Made by a program: the position numbers and the translations under genes
The notes under the pieces: model-generated
Seen by the model: the letters and a program-made list of their open reading frames with translations, nothing else
Databases searched by the model: none
Told to the model about the DNA's origin: nothing
Assembly: GCA_022829145.1 (NCBI GenBank)
Contig: CM040763.1
Coordinates: 6,891,641 to 6,955,640, forward strand
DNA length: 64,000 nt
From: Albula goreensis
Lineage: Eukaryota; Chordata; Actinopteri; Albuliformes; Albulidae
Reading direction: 5' to 3'
In this document: positions 13,019-24,544 of the stretch, one piece after another
How positions within the stretch are numbered: the first letter of the stretch is position 1
Layout: each line of letters begins with the position of its first letter

Positions 13019-13179
13019 ACCTCCAGGCCTGTAGTGGGGCCTTCCCTTCCTCCGTTATGTGGGCGTCCCACGCCTCCCAGGAAGCTGTCGATTGCGTCCA
13101 TGGATACACACAGGTAGTAACACCCCCGGGGGGTGGATTGATTAGGTGTTCAACGGACAGATTCTCCTGACGCTTGTTT

Positions 13180-13460
13180 AAGGGTCAGGGACACTCCATT
13201 GGAGCAATTGGAAATCGATGGCATGTTTATGGAAAGAAGGAGCCGGACGCGCGGCGGACACACACACGGGCTTCGGCCCTTAATGAGGCGACCTCACTTT
13301 GAAGTGCTGATTCGCATTCAGGAGAGTCTGCGGTTCGTGCGGTCGCTGCTCGGTCTCGGCAGGCTGTAATTACACAACCGAGATGGAGAGGTGCTGCATT
13401 TCCATCTGCACAGGATTCATGTCTTTAATTAACCCAGCCATCAGGAGAAATCAATCTCCA
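13180..13460. promoter_or_regulatory. Candidate conserved noncoding element
   Basis: A unique, repeat-free block with many homeodomain-type cores and mixed base composition: ccattggagcaattgg, aatcgatgg, ccttaatgagg, ggctgtaattaca and tctttaattaaccc. It lacks coding signal. This texture is typical of ancient vertebrate enhancers in long developmental introns, but conservation is inferred, not measured. Confidence 0.4.
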
Positions 13461-16315
13461 CTCATCCTCTCTGTCTCACTCACTCCCTCTCTCTAAGCTA
13501 TGACGTGTTTCAATACGTGATCAATAATGGTAGACTATTCCAACAAGGTTGCTGTGGTGATGTGTGATTCGATATATATGTATAGTCAGAATGTTTCACA
13601 CATTAAAGACGTGAATTAAACTTCTTGTATTTTGAGTGGGTAGAGAACGACACAACTTTATTTATTTAGTGCCTTCTTGTGTACGTGTTTTCTAGTTATT
13701 GTTGATCTTTTAAATCCCAAAAGCTTTGGAACATTGCAGGGACGGTAAGAGGGGAAAATGAAAGGTAAAGAAACTTGGTTTTCCACAAAGTCAAAACTCA
13801 ACTTTTGTAGCCCCTCTGTATGTGAGGTCATCATTGTGTCTAACAGATCGCAGATTTGGGGGCTTTTGATGTTCTCTTCCAGCCCTATTTTTTCTCCCTT
13901 GTTTCATTTTTTGGTTTTATGGGACAGACAGGATGCCCTTAAAACTACAGTACCCACAACTAAGTGCGTTCTGCCAGCTTGCTCGGTTATGCACGCATGC
14001 ATATTCCCCGCATTGTTTGCGGACCTCTGACCTGTTTATGTGCACCATTCTGTTTGACATTTTGTAAAGAGCTATTTTAAATGGCATCTCTGCTCTCGTC
14101 CATATGTCACGTTGGCAACTGGGGGTGAGGCACTCTGCTAGCCTCGGACCCCCCTCTACACGAATGTCTCCAGTTCACACTGTGCCCTGCTCCATCTGTC
14201 TTACCCTGTGAGCCGCTCAGCATGACCCCTGTGACCAGATGCTGTCTCACCCTCCACTAATCCCAACCAACTCTGAAATATTTACACCACCCGCACTTTT
14301 CACATTTTTCTTTTTTTTTTCTGCCAACTACAGTTTCTATTTCATACTCTCTTCTTGGTCGGTCTTTCTTGACATGAGATGATTTCTCATTTCTTAGTTG
14401 TCATCTCTTTTATTTATTTATGTATTTATTTATTTTTCTGTTGGAAAGGAGGAGGTTGTGTAGTATTTTTTTGTGTGTGTTTCTTATGTCAGTCAATGAT
14501 TTGACTCACTTTATGCCAGGTATTATATTTAGTTATCTGTTTTGTTTCTGTGGGGTTTCAAATTGGTTGCAGGGGGTGGGTTTTTACCTTCATGTTCAAC
14601 ATGATCAGATCTGAGCTGTGTGTAATTGGTCAGATCCTGTTCTGTGGGGCGTGTCTTTCAGAGTGAGGTGCTGCGGTATCGGTATGCCACCCTGACAGCG
14701 TGGTTGGTGCCATGTTGTACAAAGTCTGGCATAACTTGGAGAAATGCTTTATTCATCAGCTCTGTCTGCGACTGTGTGTTTTTGTATTTTGCTTCCTCCC
14801 CTCACCCCCTCCCATCATTATGCAGGGTTGCCATAGAACCAGCTCTCTGTTTCTCCCTACTCTCTCCCTGTTTGGCTCGTGGCTTTTGTCTATGAAATGG
14901 GATGGGAGCCCGGCTGATTTAAAGCGAATCTTTCTCACGCTGTGCGAGATGAACTGCAGGGGTTTTTACTGAATTATAAAGAGTGACTCTTCTCCTGTCG
15001 CGCTCCTTCATCTCTTCGCCTTCTGCGTTTTCCTTGGCCTGTTTTGAGTGCCCCCCCTCGGATGAGCCGGAATGTGTGAGCTATCGGAGCAGAACAGACT
15101 AAATACCCCGACTAAATTCTGTTCATTTTTCAAGTGAAGTCTGCCAATGCTATAAGCATCTGATGTGGAAACAGAAAATAAGACAAGAGGTAGAGTGTTC
15201 CATTAGCATCCTTCTCTGGAGGATTCAGTGGTCCATGAGCCAGTGGGGTCAGGTGGCATCATCTGGGGGGGGCTAAGGCTCGTGCTGAATTCTGGGAAGG
15301 TGTACACCCCCGGAGTTGGAAAATGGATGACAGCCCCACAGCTCCTTCCATTTTATCCTTCATTCTCCTCCTCTGTGTGCCATTACACCTCTGTTTATAG
15401 CCCTGAGCATATAATTGCAAAACAAATGGAGCTACCAATTGTATGTACTTTTGTTATGGGTTTAGACTTAAATCTAACACTCTGCTGTTACAACCCTAAG
15501 GTTGACCTTTGACCTCTGACCCATAGTTGAGGATTTCTTATTAAAATACTTTTCAAATTACAGAATATTATATGTTCCTCTTCAAATCGTGTGCATCTTG
15601 GCACAGATCCATTACGTCCTGTGAATGTAAAGTGTCATAGGGTATTATGTGATAAAAATCAATGTCCGCTGCATTTCAGATGGCATCATTTTGTGTCTAT
15701 TTTCTGTCTTGGATATATACCACATTAGGTCCTTAATGCAGTGTCAAAAACGTATAAAATTTCTCAATATCTTTTTTGCAGCTTCTGTCCAATTGTAATG
15801 CAATTCAGTCTTGTCATGCTTCCATATAGTGTGACAGAACTGCAATGCAGTTTAATGAGATTGTATGAGTGCTAATGGAGCACCACACAGCTGTATTGGG
15901 TATCTGTAGCATCCCTATATCCTTTGACAGTCACAGTTTTATTAGGTAATGTTCATTTTTAGTAATTCACTAAATACGAGAGAGAAATTTTTTTTTTTAT
16001 TTAGAAAGGGGGTGTAAGTAGCATGATACATTTATGAATTTTGCTGAGTCACACAACGAAACACTTACGCCTTCCAATGTAGTCACTTAGAATTTCAGAC
16101 CATTGTGTATTTCAATCCAGGCTGCAGAGGATGACTGTGCGTAATCAATCCAGTGTCATCGTGTTATTTTCTACATTCAAAACAGTTCAATTTCAAAAGG
16201 GGGTGAAAAAAAATTCTGATTCTAAGAAATGAAGACATTTATATTTTCCCGTGTGCGCTGGTGTGTCACAGCACCGACAGGAAGTAATGTATTCCGCGGT
16301 TTCTCTCCGCCGAGA

Positions 16316-16319
<4 letters not shown>

Positions 16320-16349
<30 letters not shown>
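16320..16349. repeat. Poly-T run (T30)
   Basis: An uninterrupted run of 30 T on the plus strand. The open frames crossing it on both strands are chance. Confidence 0.9.
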
Positions 16350-16829
16350 CCTTGTGTCCGCGGTGAGGAGCTTAATGCACTCAAGTGCAGTTGTCACATG
16401 GCGACAAACTGCCGCATGGTAAGAAGCTGGCCATGCAATTGATGCTGACGCCTGAAAACCGCTACTGTGGCGGCCCTATGGGGGGAAAGGAGCTGTGAAA
16501 GAATGTGTTTCTGTACAAAACAGGACGTGATGTCAGAGCCTGGGAGTCACACGGGGAGAAACGGAGGGAACGTAACTTTAGCGGGTGATTTAACGTGTTC
16601 GTGCGAGGAAGCCGATCCAGGCGGCCTTGTGAGAATGTTATGGATGTGCAGCCGTGACTATCCGTTCATTGATTTCAAAGGAGTTATTTGCTGTTGCTGT
16701 TTGGACACAAACAACCAATCACTGCCAAGCTCAAGAGCAAGAACTGTCTTAACAAAATGGTGAACAGCCTTAAGTAGAAAATAATAAAGTAATAATACCT
16801 GCTTTTTACCTTTTTTGAAAACACGATGT

Positions 16830-16864
16830 TGATATTTGATATATTTTGATATATTTGATATATC
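16830..16864. repeat. Short AT-rich tandem repeat
   Basis: Four imperfect copies of tttgatata spaced by one or two T residues. Confidence 0.7.
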
Positions 16865-16965
16865 TAGTAAGCTGAACTATATATGCATGACTCTCTAGAA
16901 TGTGAAATAGCTGGTAACTAGAAATGTGTTGATTTCTCTGTGACAGCAAAGGCATACTATTTAGA

Positions 16966-17115
16966 TATTTAGCAGATGGTCTTATCCCCAGCGACCTACA
17001 CAGATTCTGTATTTACACACAATCCATTTTGTGCAACTGCTGGCTCCTTTCTATGGACCTGCAACCATAGAGCTGCAAGCCCAGCTCCATAACCATAACC
17101 CCACTGCTGCCCTAC
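16966..17115 (-). mobile_element. tRNA-derived SINE, antisense, degraded
   Basis: On the plus strand the tail module comes first (atatttagcagatggtct, then tatccccagcgacctacac). It is followed by the antisense tRNA-like head, with gcaagcccagctccataacc near 17077-17096. The order is that of an antisense SINE of the same group as the copies at 499 and 9625. Boundaries are approximate. Confidence 0.6.
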
Positions 17116-17324
17116 AAACACCTAAAGAGCACCTTCCCATGCTGAGTAACAATGTTCTTTGTGCCAGTCGTTTTAGAAAGCCGAATGTTTTTTTTTTTTT
17201 TTTTTTGCTGCTGCTGCTTTTCCTGTGTGAAAGGCCCATTATGGCAGAGAGATGCGGCAGAGTTCTCCTCCGTGTGGCGTTTAGTGTTTTGTTGCGCTCG
17301 GTGAGGGCAGTCGCCTGCCAATGA

Positions 17325-17660
17325 CACCGCTTCGCACTCGGCTGCTGCCTCCTTAAGCCTCCAATTAAGAGCCTGTAATTCTCCAGGAATATTCATCCGC
17401 CTCTTATTACCGTGAGAGGAAAGCTGGCGACGGCGGAGAGGCAGCGCAGGTTCATAATGATGTAAATTAAAACGGGAGAAATATAGGCCTGTATAATCAC
17501 ACTCTCAAATTACATCCACTGCTCGCCCCCAGGCCATGAGAATATTAATTTATTTATTTTTTTCCTTGAGCTGTCGTTACTCTGCGAGTGATCCTACACC
17601 GAGCCGGGGAAATGTATTTGGCGCATTGCACAACTATTAGCAGCTGGTTCTGGCGGCTGT
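17325..17660. promoter_or_regulatory. Candidate conserved noncoding element
   Basis: Unique sequence rich in homeobox-like words: cctccaattaagagcctg, aattctccaggaatattc, atgatgtaaattaaaacg, aatattaatttattta. It has few simple repeats apart from the last stretch and no coding signal. It resembles a deeply conserved vertebrate enhancer; this needs an alignment to prove. Confidence 0.4.
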
Positions 17661-18099
17661 GAGTGGGTTAGGCTTCATTTTCTCGACATGAAGCATTACT
17701 GTCTAGGTGTGATTAAAGGTTGTGCATCGATAAGTAAAGTATGCTGCAGTACAGTCAAGAGGAAGTTAAAAAAAAAAAAAAAAACCCTCGCCATCATCGC
17801 AGAGCTGTACTCTGCTATAGAATATCTCTCCTCATGACACCTGATGCATCGTGGTGGCTTCAGATTTTGGTCAATTAATGACCATGTTGGAGTGGCAGTA
17901 CGTTTGTCTCCTGTTGCCTTGGTGTGCTAGAATACATTTTCTGGTCTGGTGCTGTCGTGGTTTCTCCTGCGCCTCCTAACTAATGTCTGGAAGCAGCCCA
18001 TAGCAGGGCGGAGGAGGAATCACAGCACTTTTACAGGAGAGAAATGCATTCTGACACAGGAATAATTTGCTTTGACTCCACAGGCATTGTGCAGGTTTA

Positions 18100-18250
18100 T
18101 GTACCTGCACGCAACTGACAGCACCCGGTCATCGCTTAGACATTCAATTAGTTTAATTAAGTCAGCGCTGACTGGAGCCCTGGGAGGAGATGGTGGTGTG
18201 TGATTTGCTGTTTTTCGGGGCCGGCTGATTTTTCACTTGAGGCGATCATG
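18100..18250. promoter_or_regulatory. Candidate conserved noncoding element
   Basis: Contains cattcaattagtttaatt followed by aagtcagcgctgactggag, where gtcagcgctgac (18162-18173) is a 12-bp perfect palindrome with a MAF-type core. The sequence is unique and non-coding. Confidence 0.35.
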
Positions 18251-19259
18251 TTACAACTGCTGTTGATTTGTCACTGTTATGGTTCTCCATTTTCATGGTC
18301 AGCTTGTGCGCAGCCTACATGGACAAAACTAATCTTTTAAAAAAATTTTCTTCAGAATGAGAACCTTTTCTTGCGTCCTTTTATCAGACTTGGCCTTGAG
18401 TTTATATTCAGCCGTTTAAAAGAAGAGGTATTCAGTCATTTATTTTGATGTTCAATGGGTCTGTTTCCCACCAAGGACATTTTGCCCTTTGAATTCTGCT
18501 GTGGCTTGTCATCTTTGCCACCCGATCCAAACCCTAAGCTCAGACTGTTCTTTTACTGTTGCTGTGTCAAATACAGTAGTTGGTTTAAATTTTTTCCATG
18601 CACAATATATGTTTGATGAGATACTTTAAATTTAGTGTTATTAATCAAACCGATTAAAGATCCATTCCATTCAGTCTTACTTTCTGTGTAAACCTGAAGA
18701 AAACTCATAAAATGGAGGCAGCGTATAGTCATTTGGTCACAGAAATAGTTGTCCCTGTGGGGAGAATATGCTCAGGAACTTGTATATAAACAGGATAGCT
18801 GCATCACATCCATAAAATATACAGAAACGTATAGCATGACCTGTGGGAAATCACTTTAGCTGATTATGAAGTTAGAAAATGCACTTTTGTGGCCAAAATG
18901 CTTTCCATTATGCAACGCATTGTCGAGCTACAGGATGTAATATGTAGCTGATTATGAATACATGCTGATTGCTTGCTAAAGCATTGGTGTCTAAAGTCTA
19001 TGTGATGAATATAGTTATATTATTATGTAATTATATGCAACATGTAAACCATGCACTCAGAACTCATGTTCAGCTATAGAGCTTCTGTATAAACAAGTTC
19101 ATGGGATTGTGGTAGTCCGTAAAACACTTTGTAAAACAGAAATTATTGATGAAATCAACACTCATACCAAAATACCTACATGTGTGCATATGAATGGTAT
19201 ATAAAGGTATTAAGCTTTGGTAATAAAGGTGTTATAAGTACTGAAATGTTGTTTTGTAT

Positions 19260-19645
19260 TTAGTGTGATAAAGGTCATTATTTCGTGTTGAATGTGACAG
19301 AAGTGCCTGTGTTGAGTTTGAGGAGGTGACTGTGTTTAGTTGAAACTGAATAGAATGCCATGGAGGTGACTGTGTTTAGTTGAAACTGAATAGAATGCCA
19401 TGGAGGTGACTGTGTTGTAACAGAGATGACTGATTTATGTAGAGAGTGACAGATGAAACCACTTTGTGTAGACTGTGACAGAGGTGACTGTCTTGTGTAG
19501 AGGGTGACAGAAATTAATTTGTTGTGTTGAGTGTGATTTTTGTGACTGTTTTGTGTAGAGCGTTACAGAGGTGACTGTTTTGCGTAAAGTGTGGTGGAGG
19601 TGAATGTGTTGTGTAGAGTGTGACGGAGTTGCTTGTGACTCCTGC
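19260..19645 (+). repeat. Degenerate ~30-bp tandem repeat abutting the IMMP2L start-codon exon
   Basis: About a dozen diverged copies of a unit like gtgacagaggtgactgtg followed by ttgtgtagagt. An exact 40-bp duplication occupies 19322-19361 and 19362-19401, with a third partial copy from 19402. The last unit (gtgtagagtgtgacggag) runs into the splice acceptor at 19647, so the branch-point region of this exon lies in the repeat. Confidence 0.8.
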
Positions 19646-19647
19646 AG

Positions 19648-19785
19648 GGGATGGCACAGCAGGCGGGATTTGGCCGTCGGTACATGAAGGCATTTGTGAG
19701 CGGCTTCTTTGTGGCTGTACCTGTTACCGTGACCGTCCTCGACAGACTGGCCTACGCAGCCCGAGTGGAAGGAGCATCAATGCAG
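19648..19785 (+). CDS. immp2l: IMMP2L first coding exon (start codon, membrane anchor, catalytic Ser); coding part 19651-19785
   Basis: This exon encodes residues 1-45 of mitochondrial inner membrane peptidase subunit 2, an S26-family serine protease. The family removes bipartite sorting signals from intermembrane-space proteins such as cytochrome c1. What is seen: an ATG at 19651 in good Kozak context (G at -3 and +4), beginning [16 protein letters not shown] hydrophobic stretch (about residues 15-36, [14 protein letters not shown]) follows, which is the single membrane anchor. The exon ends in EGASMQ, the box B active-site motif, with nucleophile Ser43. The acceptor is CCTGCAG at 19641-19647 and the donor is CAG|GTGTGT after 19785, leaving phase 0 after 45 full codons. 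The first 45 residues align without gaps to vertebrate IMMP2L as I know it. Only three bases precede the ATG, so most of the 5' UTR must come from an upstream exon. A tandem repeat lies directly upstream and a pyrimidine tract directly downstream. Confidence 0.96.
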
Positions 19786-19790
19786 GTGTG

Positions 19791-19903
19791 TTCTCTCTCT
19801 CTACCTTTCTTTCTACCAGCTTCTTCTCTCACTGTCCTCTCTTCCTTTCCTCTCTTCTTTCTTCTCTTCTGCCTTCTTGATCTCTCTGACTTCTTCCTCT
19901 CTG
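19791..19903 (+). repeat. Pyrimidine-rich tract just inside the donor
   Basis: About 110 bases of nearly pure C/T starting five bases after the exon (for example cctctcttcctttcctctct). It could bind PTB-like factors in the transcript or form triplex DNA; both roles are inferences from composition. Confidence 0.7.
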
Positions 19904-20841
19904 TGAAGTTATGTGGTTTTTGTGTAGGTGGGTTACCAGTTCTTCTCTCTTCTGATGTGATTGGATGGACTGTCTGGAGTAGTATTTTTTAGACTGGTGG
20001 GGGATATTGATTTGAGATTTAAAACATTTGTGCGGTGGCATTTCTTGTCTGACCTGCATATAAGGTATCTGTGAAAGGCTGTGGTCTTGGTTCTCATAAA
20101 AGGACATGGAAGGTTGGGGTCTCCTATCCTCACTTCTCTTTCCATCTCTCTCTACAGTAGCACCAATAGAACAGGCCAACACACATGATCAGGCTGTGCA
20201 AACATTGATAAAAACATCAGAAGTACAAATGTTATGATTCAAACATAACTCTTTCCTTTCTGATACGCACAAGATCTGACATTATTTGCATGGTTATAGT
20301 CCATTTAAAGAAACATTATGTCTGTGGCCTAAGCAGGGAATATCTATACTGACACAACATTATAAAACAAATACTGTCATGTTTGAAGAAGGGAGATGAG
20401 AAGCATATTATTTCTGAAGCAACATACAGGAAAACATTCGTTATCCAGAAAATCACAGAAGGGTTTTTCGATTTTCAATTTCAAAGAGAATTGTCCTCTT
20501 CTGCCAGTTTTATACATGTTTGTATGTATTGTGTGTGATACGACAGCAACCCAAGTGAATCCCAGCCGGGGTAAATAGCTTCTTTTATACGTCAGAGTGA
20601 GATTCATTATGCATGTGTTTGGAAGAAAAGACATTACTGCGTGAGGGAAGCAGCAGGCACTTCTTCAGTTAGCGGTTTGAAGCTGCTGCGCACAGGCATG
20701 CAGGAGCCAGCGCATCCTCTAACGCTCATTACACTTTCCCTGCAAATTTACCAAAAACAAAAAAACCACAGCAACAATGAAAAAATGAAAAATGAAAAAA
20801 AAAAATACACTCCACTTCCAGCTTTGAAGAAGGAGTGATGC

Positions 20842-20873
20842 GGGGGTAAGAGGCGGGGGTGGGGATGGGGGTG
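20842..20873 (+). repeat. G-quadruplex-type tract
   Basis: G runs of four to five bases (gggggtaagaggcgggggtg then gggatgggggtgg) fit the G4 pattern with loops of at most seven or so bases. Confidence 0.6.
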
Positions 20874-21479
20874 GTAGAGAAGTTTCACTGTTGCCATTTT
20901 GCACAGATGTTGAATAAAATCATACGGCTATGATTATGAACCAACATTGTCTGTATGCTTGTCACTGACATGAAATATATCAATCCATCAATTGTTCACC
21001 GCATGCAGTTTTCTTTTTACTATTTGTGGGTTTTGTCTTATCTACATTATTCCATGATTGTGTGGGTCATGTGACTTGAGAGTAGCAGGGCCTCATACCA
21101 GGAGACCTGAAATGGAAGAAGTGAATAAAAAAAGACATTTTTTTGAAACTATAAATATCTTTTTTTCATATTTTTTCAGTAAAAGTAGTCTCTGCTGGCA
21201 CCCCAGTCCTCCTGTGTCATTCCTATCATTTGATACATCACTTGCCTTGATGTTGAATCTGTCAGAGCGAATTGAAAGAATGAGCTGCTTCGTCTCCTTC
21301 CATGAAAATTTGCTGGAAACTTTAGAATTTTACTCAACATGTTCTGTCATTCAGCGTGATACCCTGAAAAGAATCCCCTTAATGTTGTAAGATGATCTTG
21401 ATACTGCACAGCTCTGTTTCATTATATCAAATCAAATGATTATAGCAAAGGAAGGGCTTTGATGAAAGAGAATATTCCC

Positions 21480-21960
21480 TTTGAATAATGGAAATCTTCA
21501 CGGCCTGTTGATTAATGTTACTTCGCCATAACATAAAACCGTACCGAATAAAACCAGAGTCCATGACAGCGCGTAAAAGCAATTTTTTAGATCGTTTTTA
21601 ATGAACTTTGACAACGTAATGCAAGTGTCCCAGTTTAAGCTCTTTGCATCAGCGGTCATGTATTGAAATTCGTGTACACAGAGCTGACGGGATCCACGGG
21701 TTCAGTACAGTATTACATCTGCAGCAGCTCTGATTTATTTATTTATTTTCTGGCATGTGTTTCATGCCCGCATCACCATACACCAAGCCATCAGCTACCT
21801 TATGAGTGATAATTGGCACACCTTTTCCATAATGACTTGAGACCTGTCTCTTCTCCAGCTATACCGTGGATATCAGCTCAGCAGCGCGACATTCCCATCG
21901 CTGATTTTCAGGAAAACGCGTTCACACGTTCGGTGTTGACGCTCATAAATATGCATTCGC
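21480..21960. promoter_or_regulatory. Candidate conserved noncoding element
   Basis: Unique non-coding block with words such as gattaatgttacttcgcc, tttttaatgaactttgac, gagtgataattggcac and cataaatatgcattcgcg. Only a short ATTT run interrupts it. The texture resembles a vertebrate enhancer; conservation is not tested. Confidence 0.35.
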
Positions 21961-23639
21961 GCTGACTCTGTGCTACTTGTCTGCAGTTTCAGTGCATGTG
22001 GCAACAGTCCCATGTTACTTCCTACCTTCACATGGCAGCCATTTATTCTCCACTTTTACCTGCCATGTATCCATTTTTCCCTGGGCTCGCCAAGGCACAT
22101 ACAATATTTTCTTTATTTGTACCCGATCTTTGCTATTGATGTTATTTATTTACCTGACAGTTAAGCAATTATTTTCCACATAGCTTTTAAGCTGGAAAAA
22201 AATCAAGGTGGAAACATACCGTATTATAACACTTTTTGTGCAGTTCCACACCTGTTAAAGGGCTTTGTATCACATGCATTTATGTTATTTTAGATCGGCC
22301 ATAAGCTTGCCAGCTAAGTAGCTTTCTAGCTAAATAATAAACAAATCAATACTCAGTTACATACAAGGTTGATTGCTAGCTGTTATCTGATGTTCTTACT
22401 CTGTGTAAAATAAATAAATTTTTTTCATGAAATGGCTTGCTAACTGCCTGAATCATGAGTTGCATTGGTCGGCTATATTTTACACAAGGCACGACTGCAC
22501 TTCCAGACTTCTGTAGGAATAAATACATGAAACAGGTAGTCTTGCAGAAGCGTAAGGATTTACTGCAGTACATGAGACGATGTGCGAGAGGAAATCAAAG
22601 TTTTAAGGTAAAGAAGAGCAGAAACGGTAATACATATCCCTTGGCAAAAATAAATAAATCCCCCCTTTTTTCTTTCATGATTTGAAATCACCAGCCCTGT
22701 TTCTTGAGCCACTGTTGTGCCACTCACACTGGTGTGAAAAGGACTGTGACTGAAGTGTGTACACTCCATTGAGTCACTTACCCACGAGCCAGAGGTGATT
22801 CTGCACGCTGCGGGCCACACGACGACCAGCGCTATGCAACAGCTACCTGGCTTCGGTCGCCTGGTGTGTTAGTGGGAGGGGCTAATGCTCTGCTAGTGGA
22901 CTTAGTGGAGACACACATGGTCAGATGTGTACAGAACTAACTATATCTCCCAAATATCTAATCAGAAAATATATAAATGTATGTTTTGAAAATAAAATTT
23001 TCACCTTTTTTAAGTCTTGATTTTGTGAGAGTGGAATCAATGGCAGCATCAGAAATTTACCTCAAATGCAAAATTATTTAATGTCACATTAAGCTAACTA
23101 GCCAACTGGTCATGTATCCAGTGAGCTAACCAGAGTGAGCTGAGCTACTGTATCTGAATTAGTCTATTCTCAAAAATTTTGGTAATAAGTTGAAAAAAAA
23201 ATGATAGATTGAAGGTGGTCAGACAAGGGAATGGGCAAGAATATGCTTTTATGTGGAATAATAAGCCAGATTTCAGCCTCTTTCAGTTTTGGTCACATGG
23301 CCCAGATCTATACTAACAGATCTGAAGTGATTTGTAGAGGCGATACAGAGCCAGTGCAGGTAAACTAACTCATGAGTGTCTGAAGTGGGTGTATAGAATA
23401 TGAAAAGACGATAGCGAAAACAGTGATACATGAATGGAAGGCAGGAATGACAAATTCCTAGAGCAAGCACTTTTGTGGGATATGTTTCTAGAAAATAGGG
23501 CATGTTCTTCATACATTAAGCAGGAAGTAGCTATAACAATGGAAGGGAACCTGTAGAATATGTGGTGTTTTAAGCTTCCTTAGGGGAATCATTGAGAACC
23601 CTTTTATCGGTACCATATAAAACCACAAATGACCCGTTC

Positions 23640-23785
23640 TGTTGTACCAAATGGTTCATTTTGAGTTTATTATTAAGGGTTCTGTATCGTGACAGAAACA
23701 TACCGCTTTGATTAAGAGCTGAAGCTCCCCTTTTGGCTCTTCATAGAACCTTTTTTTTTTTTTTTTTTTTTTCTTTTTACAGTGT
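23640..23785. repeat. Degraded dispersed repeat with poly-T
   Basis: The sequence aagggttctgtatcgtgac, then cttttggctcttcatagaacc, a T22 run at 23751-23772 and ttacagtgtagg resembles a teleost repeat with repeated ggttct/agaacc words. Weaker related words (gagaacccttttatcgg) extend to about 23595. The family name is uncertain. Confidence 0.4.
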
Positions 23786-23914
23786 AGGGCAGAAGGAACA
23801 GGTAGTGGAGCGAGCTGCTGGGATTTTAAATACAGGAGAAGGGTAACATAACAGGATGGAGCAGGAAGGTCTTGACACTTGCTCGGAGGACTTGCACAGT
23901 GAGAAGTGAGGATT

Positions 23915-23947
23915 GGGAAGGGGGTAGGGGGAGGAGGGGGGTAGGGG
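23915..23947 (+). repeat. G-quadruplex-type tract
   Basis: Consecutive G runs (gggaagggggtagggggagg then aggggggtagggg) with short purine or TA loops fit the G4 pattern. Confidence 0.65.
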
Positions 23948-24266
23948 AGAAATAACCACACTGTGTAAAGAAGTATCAGGGAAATTATTGCTTCTCGGAT
24001 ATGAAATGATTTCTGGGTCATCGTATTATGGGCATCCGTTACCGCCATGCTCTGGGTGTCCTTTAATAGGGTTTTTTTAGAGTGCGTACGTTTTTCTCAA
24101 GCAGTAATTATGGGACACGGCAAGAGTGACTGCATACTACCTCTGTTGCTATAGAAACACACAGAAGAAGCTTCCAGCTCTTCAACAGCTGAAGGATTCA
24201 ATCTTTTAAGTAAAGAAAAGTGAGCACTGTTTAGAAAGATGGAACAGAACATCTCTTCAGTCACAA

Positions 24267-24338
24267 GTGTTTGTACGTGTTTGTGTGTGTGTGTGTCCGT
24301 AAAGGTGAGGTTATTAATGTATGCATGCACTTGTGTGC

Positions 24339-24369
<31 letters not shown>

Positions 24370-24544
24370 CGTGTGTGTGTGTGTGTGTGTGTGAGTATGT
24401 ACATGTGCTCACATGTGCATCTGTGTGTGTGTGTGTGCATGCGCATATGTGCGTGTGTGTATATGTGCCGTGTGTGTGTGTGTGTGTGTGTATTTGTGGA
24501 GGTGTGTGTGTGTGTGTGTGTGTGTATCTGCGGAGGTGTGTGAG
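24267..24544. repeat. Long interrupted GT microsatellite
   Basis: Several (GT)n blocks interrupted by cg, atgt and ggagg variants. The long Cys-Val frames on + and His-Thr frames on - are products of the repeat. Confidence 0.95.

Larger units (their letters stand above)
4111..19259. other. Probable first intron of IMMP2L, no other gene recognised
   Basis: About 15 kb of noncoding DNA between the candidate first exon and the repeat preceding the start-codon exon. The sequence is AT-rich with poly-A/T runs and no homologous coding exons. The longest open frame (121 codons, 7984-8349) overlaps a likely old dispersed repeat and is not gene-like. Stretches such as 5100-7900, 9910-12900 and 13560-16300 show nothing I can name. 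Candidate regulatory blocks (13180-13460, 17325-17660, 18100-18250) and SINE copies are listed separately. If exon 1 lies elsewhere, part of this block would be 5' flank. Confidence 0.5.
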
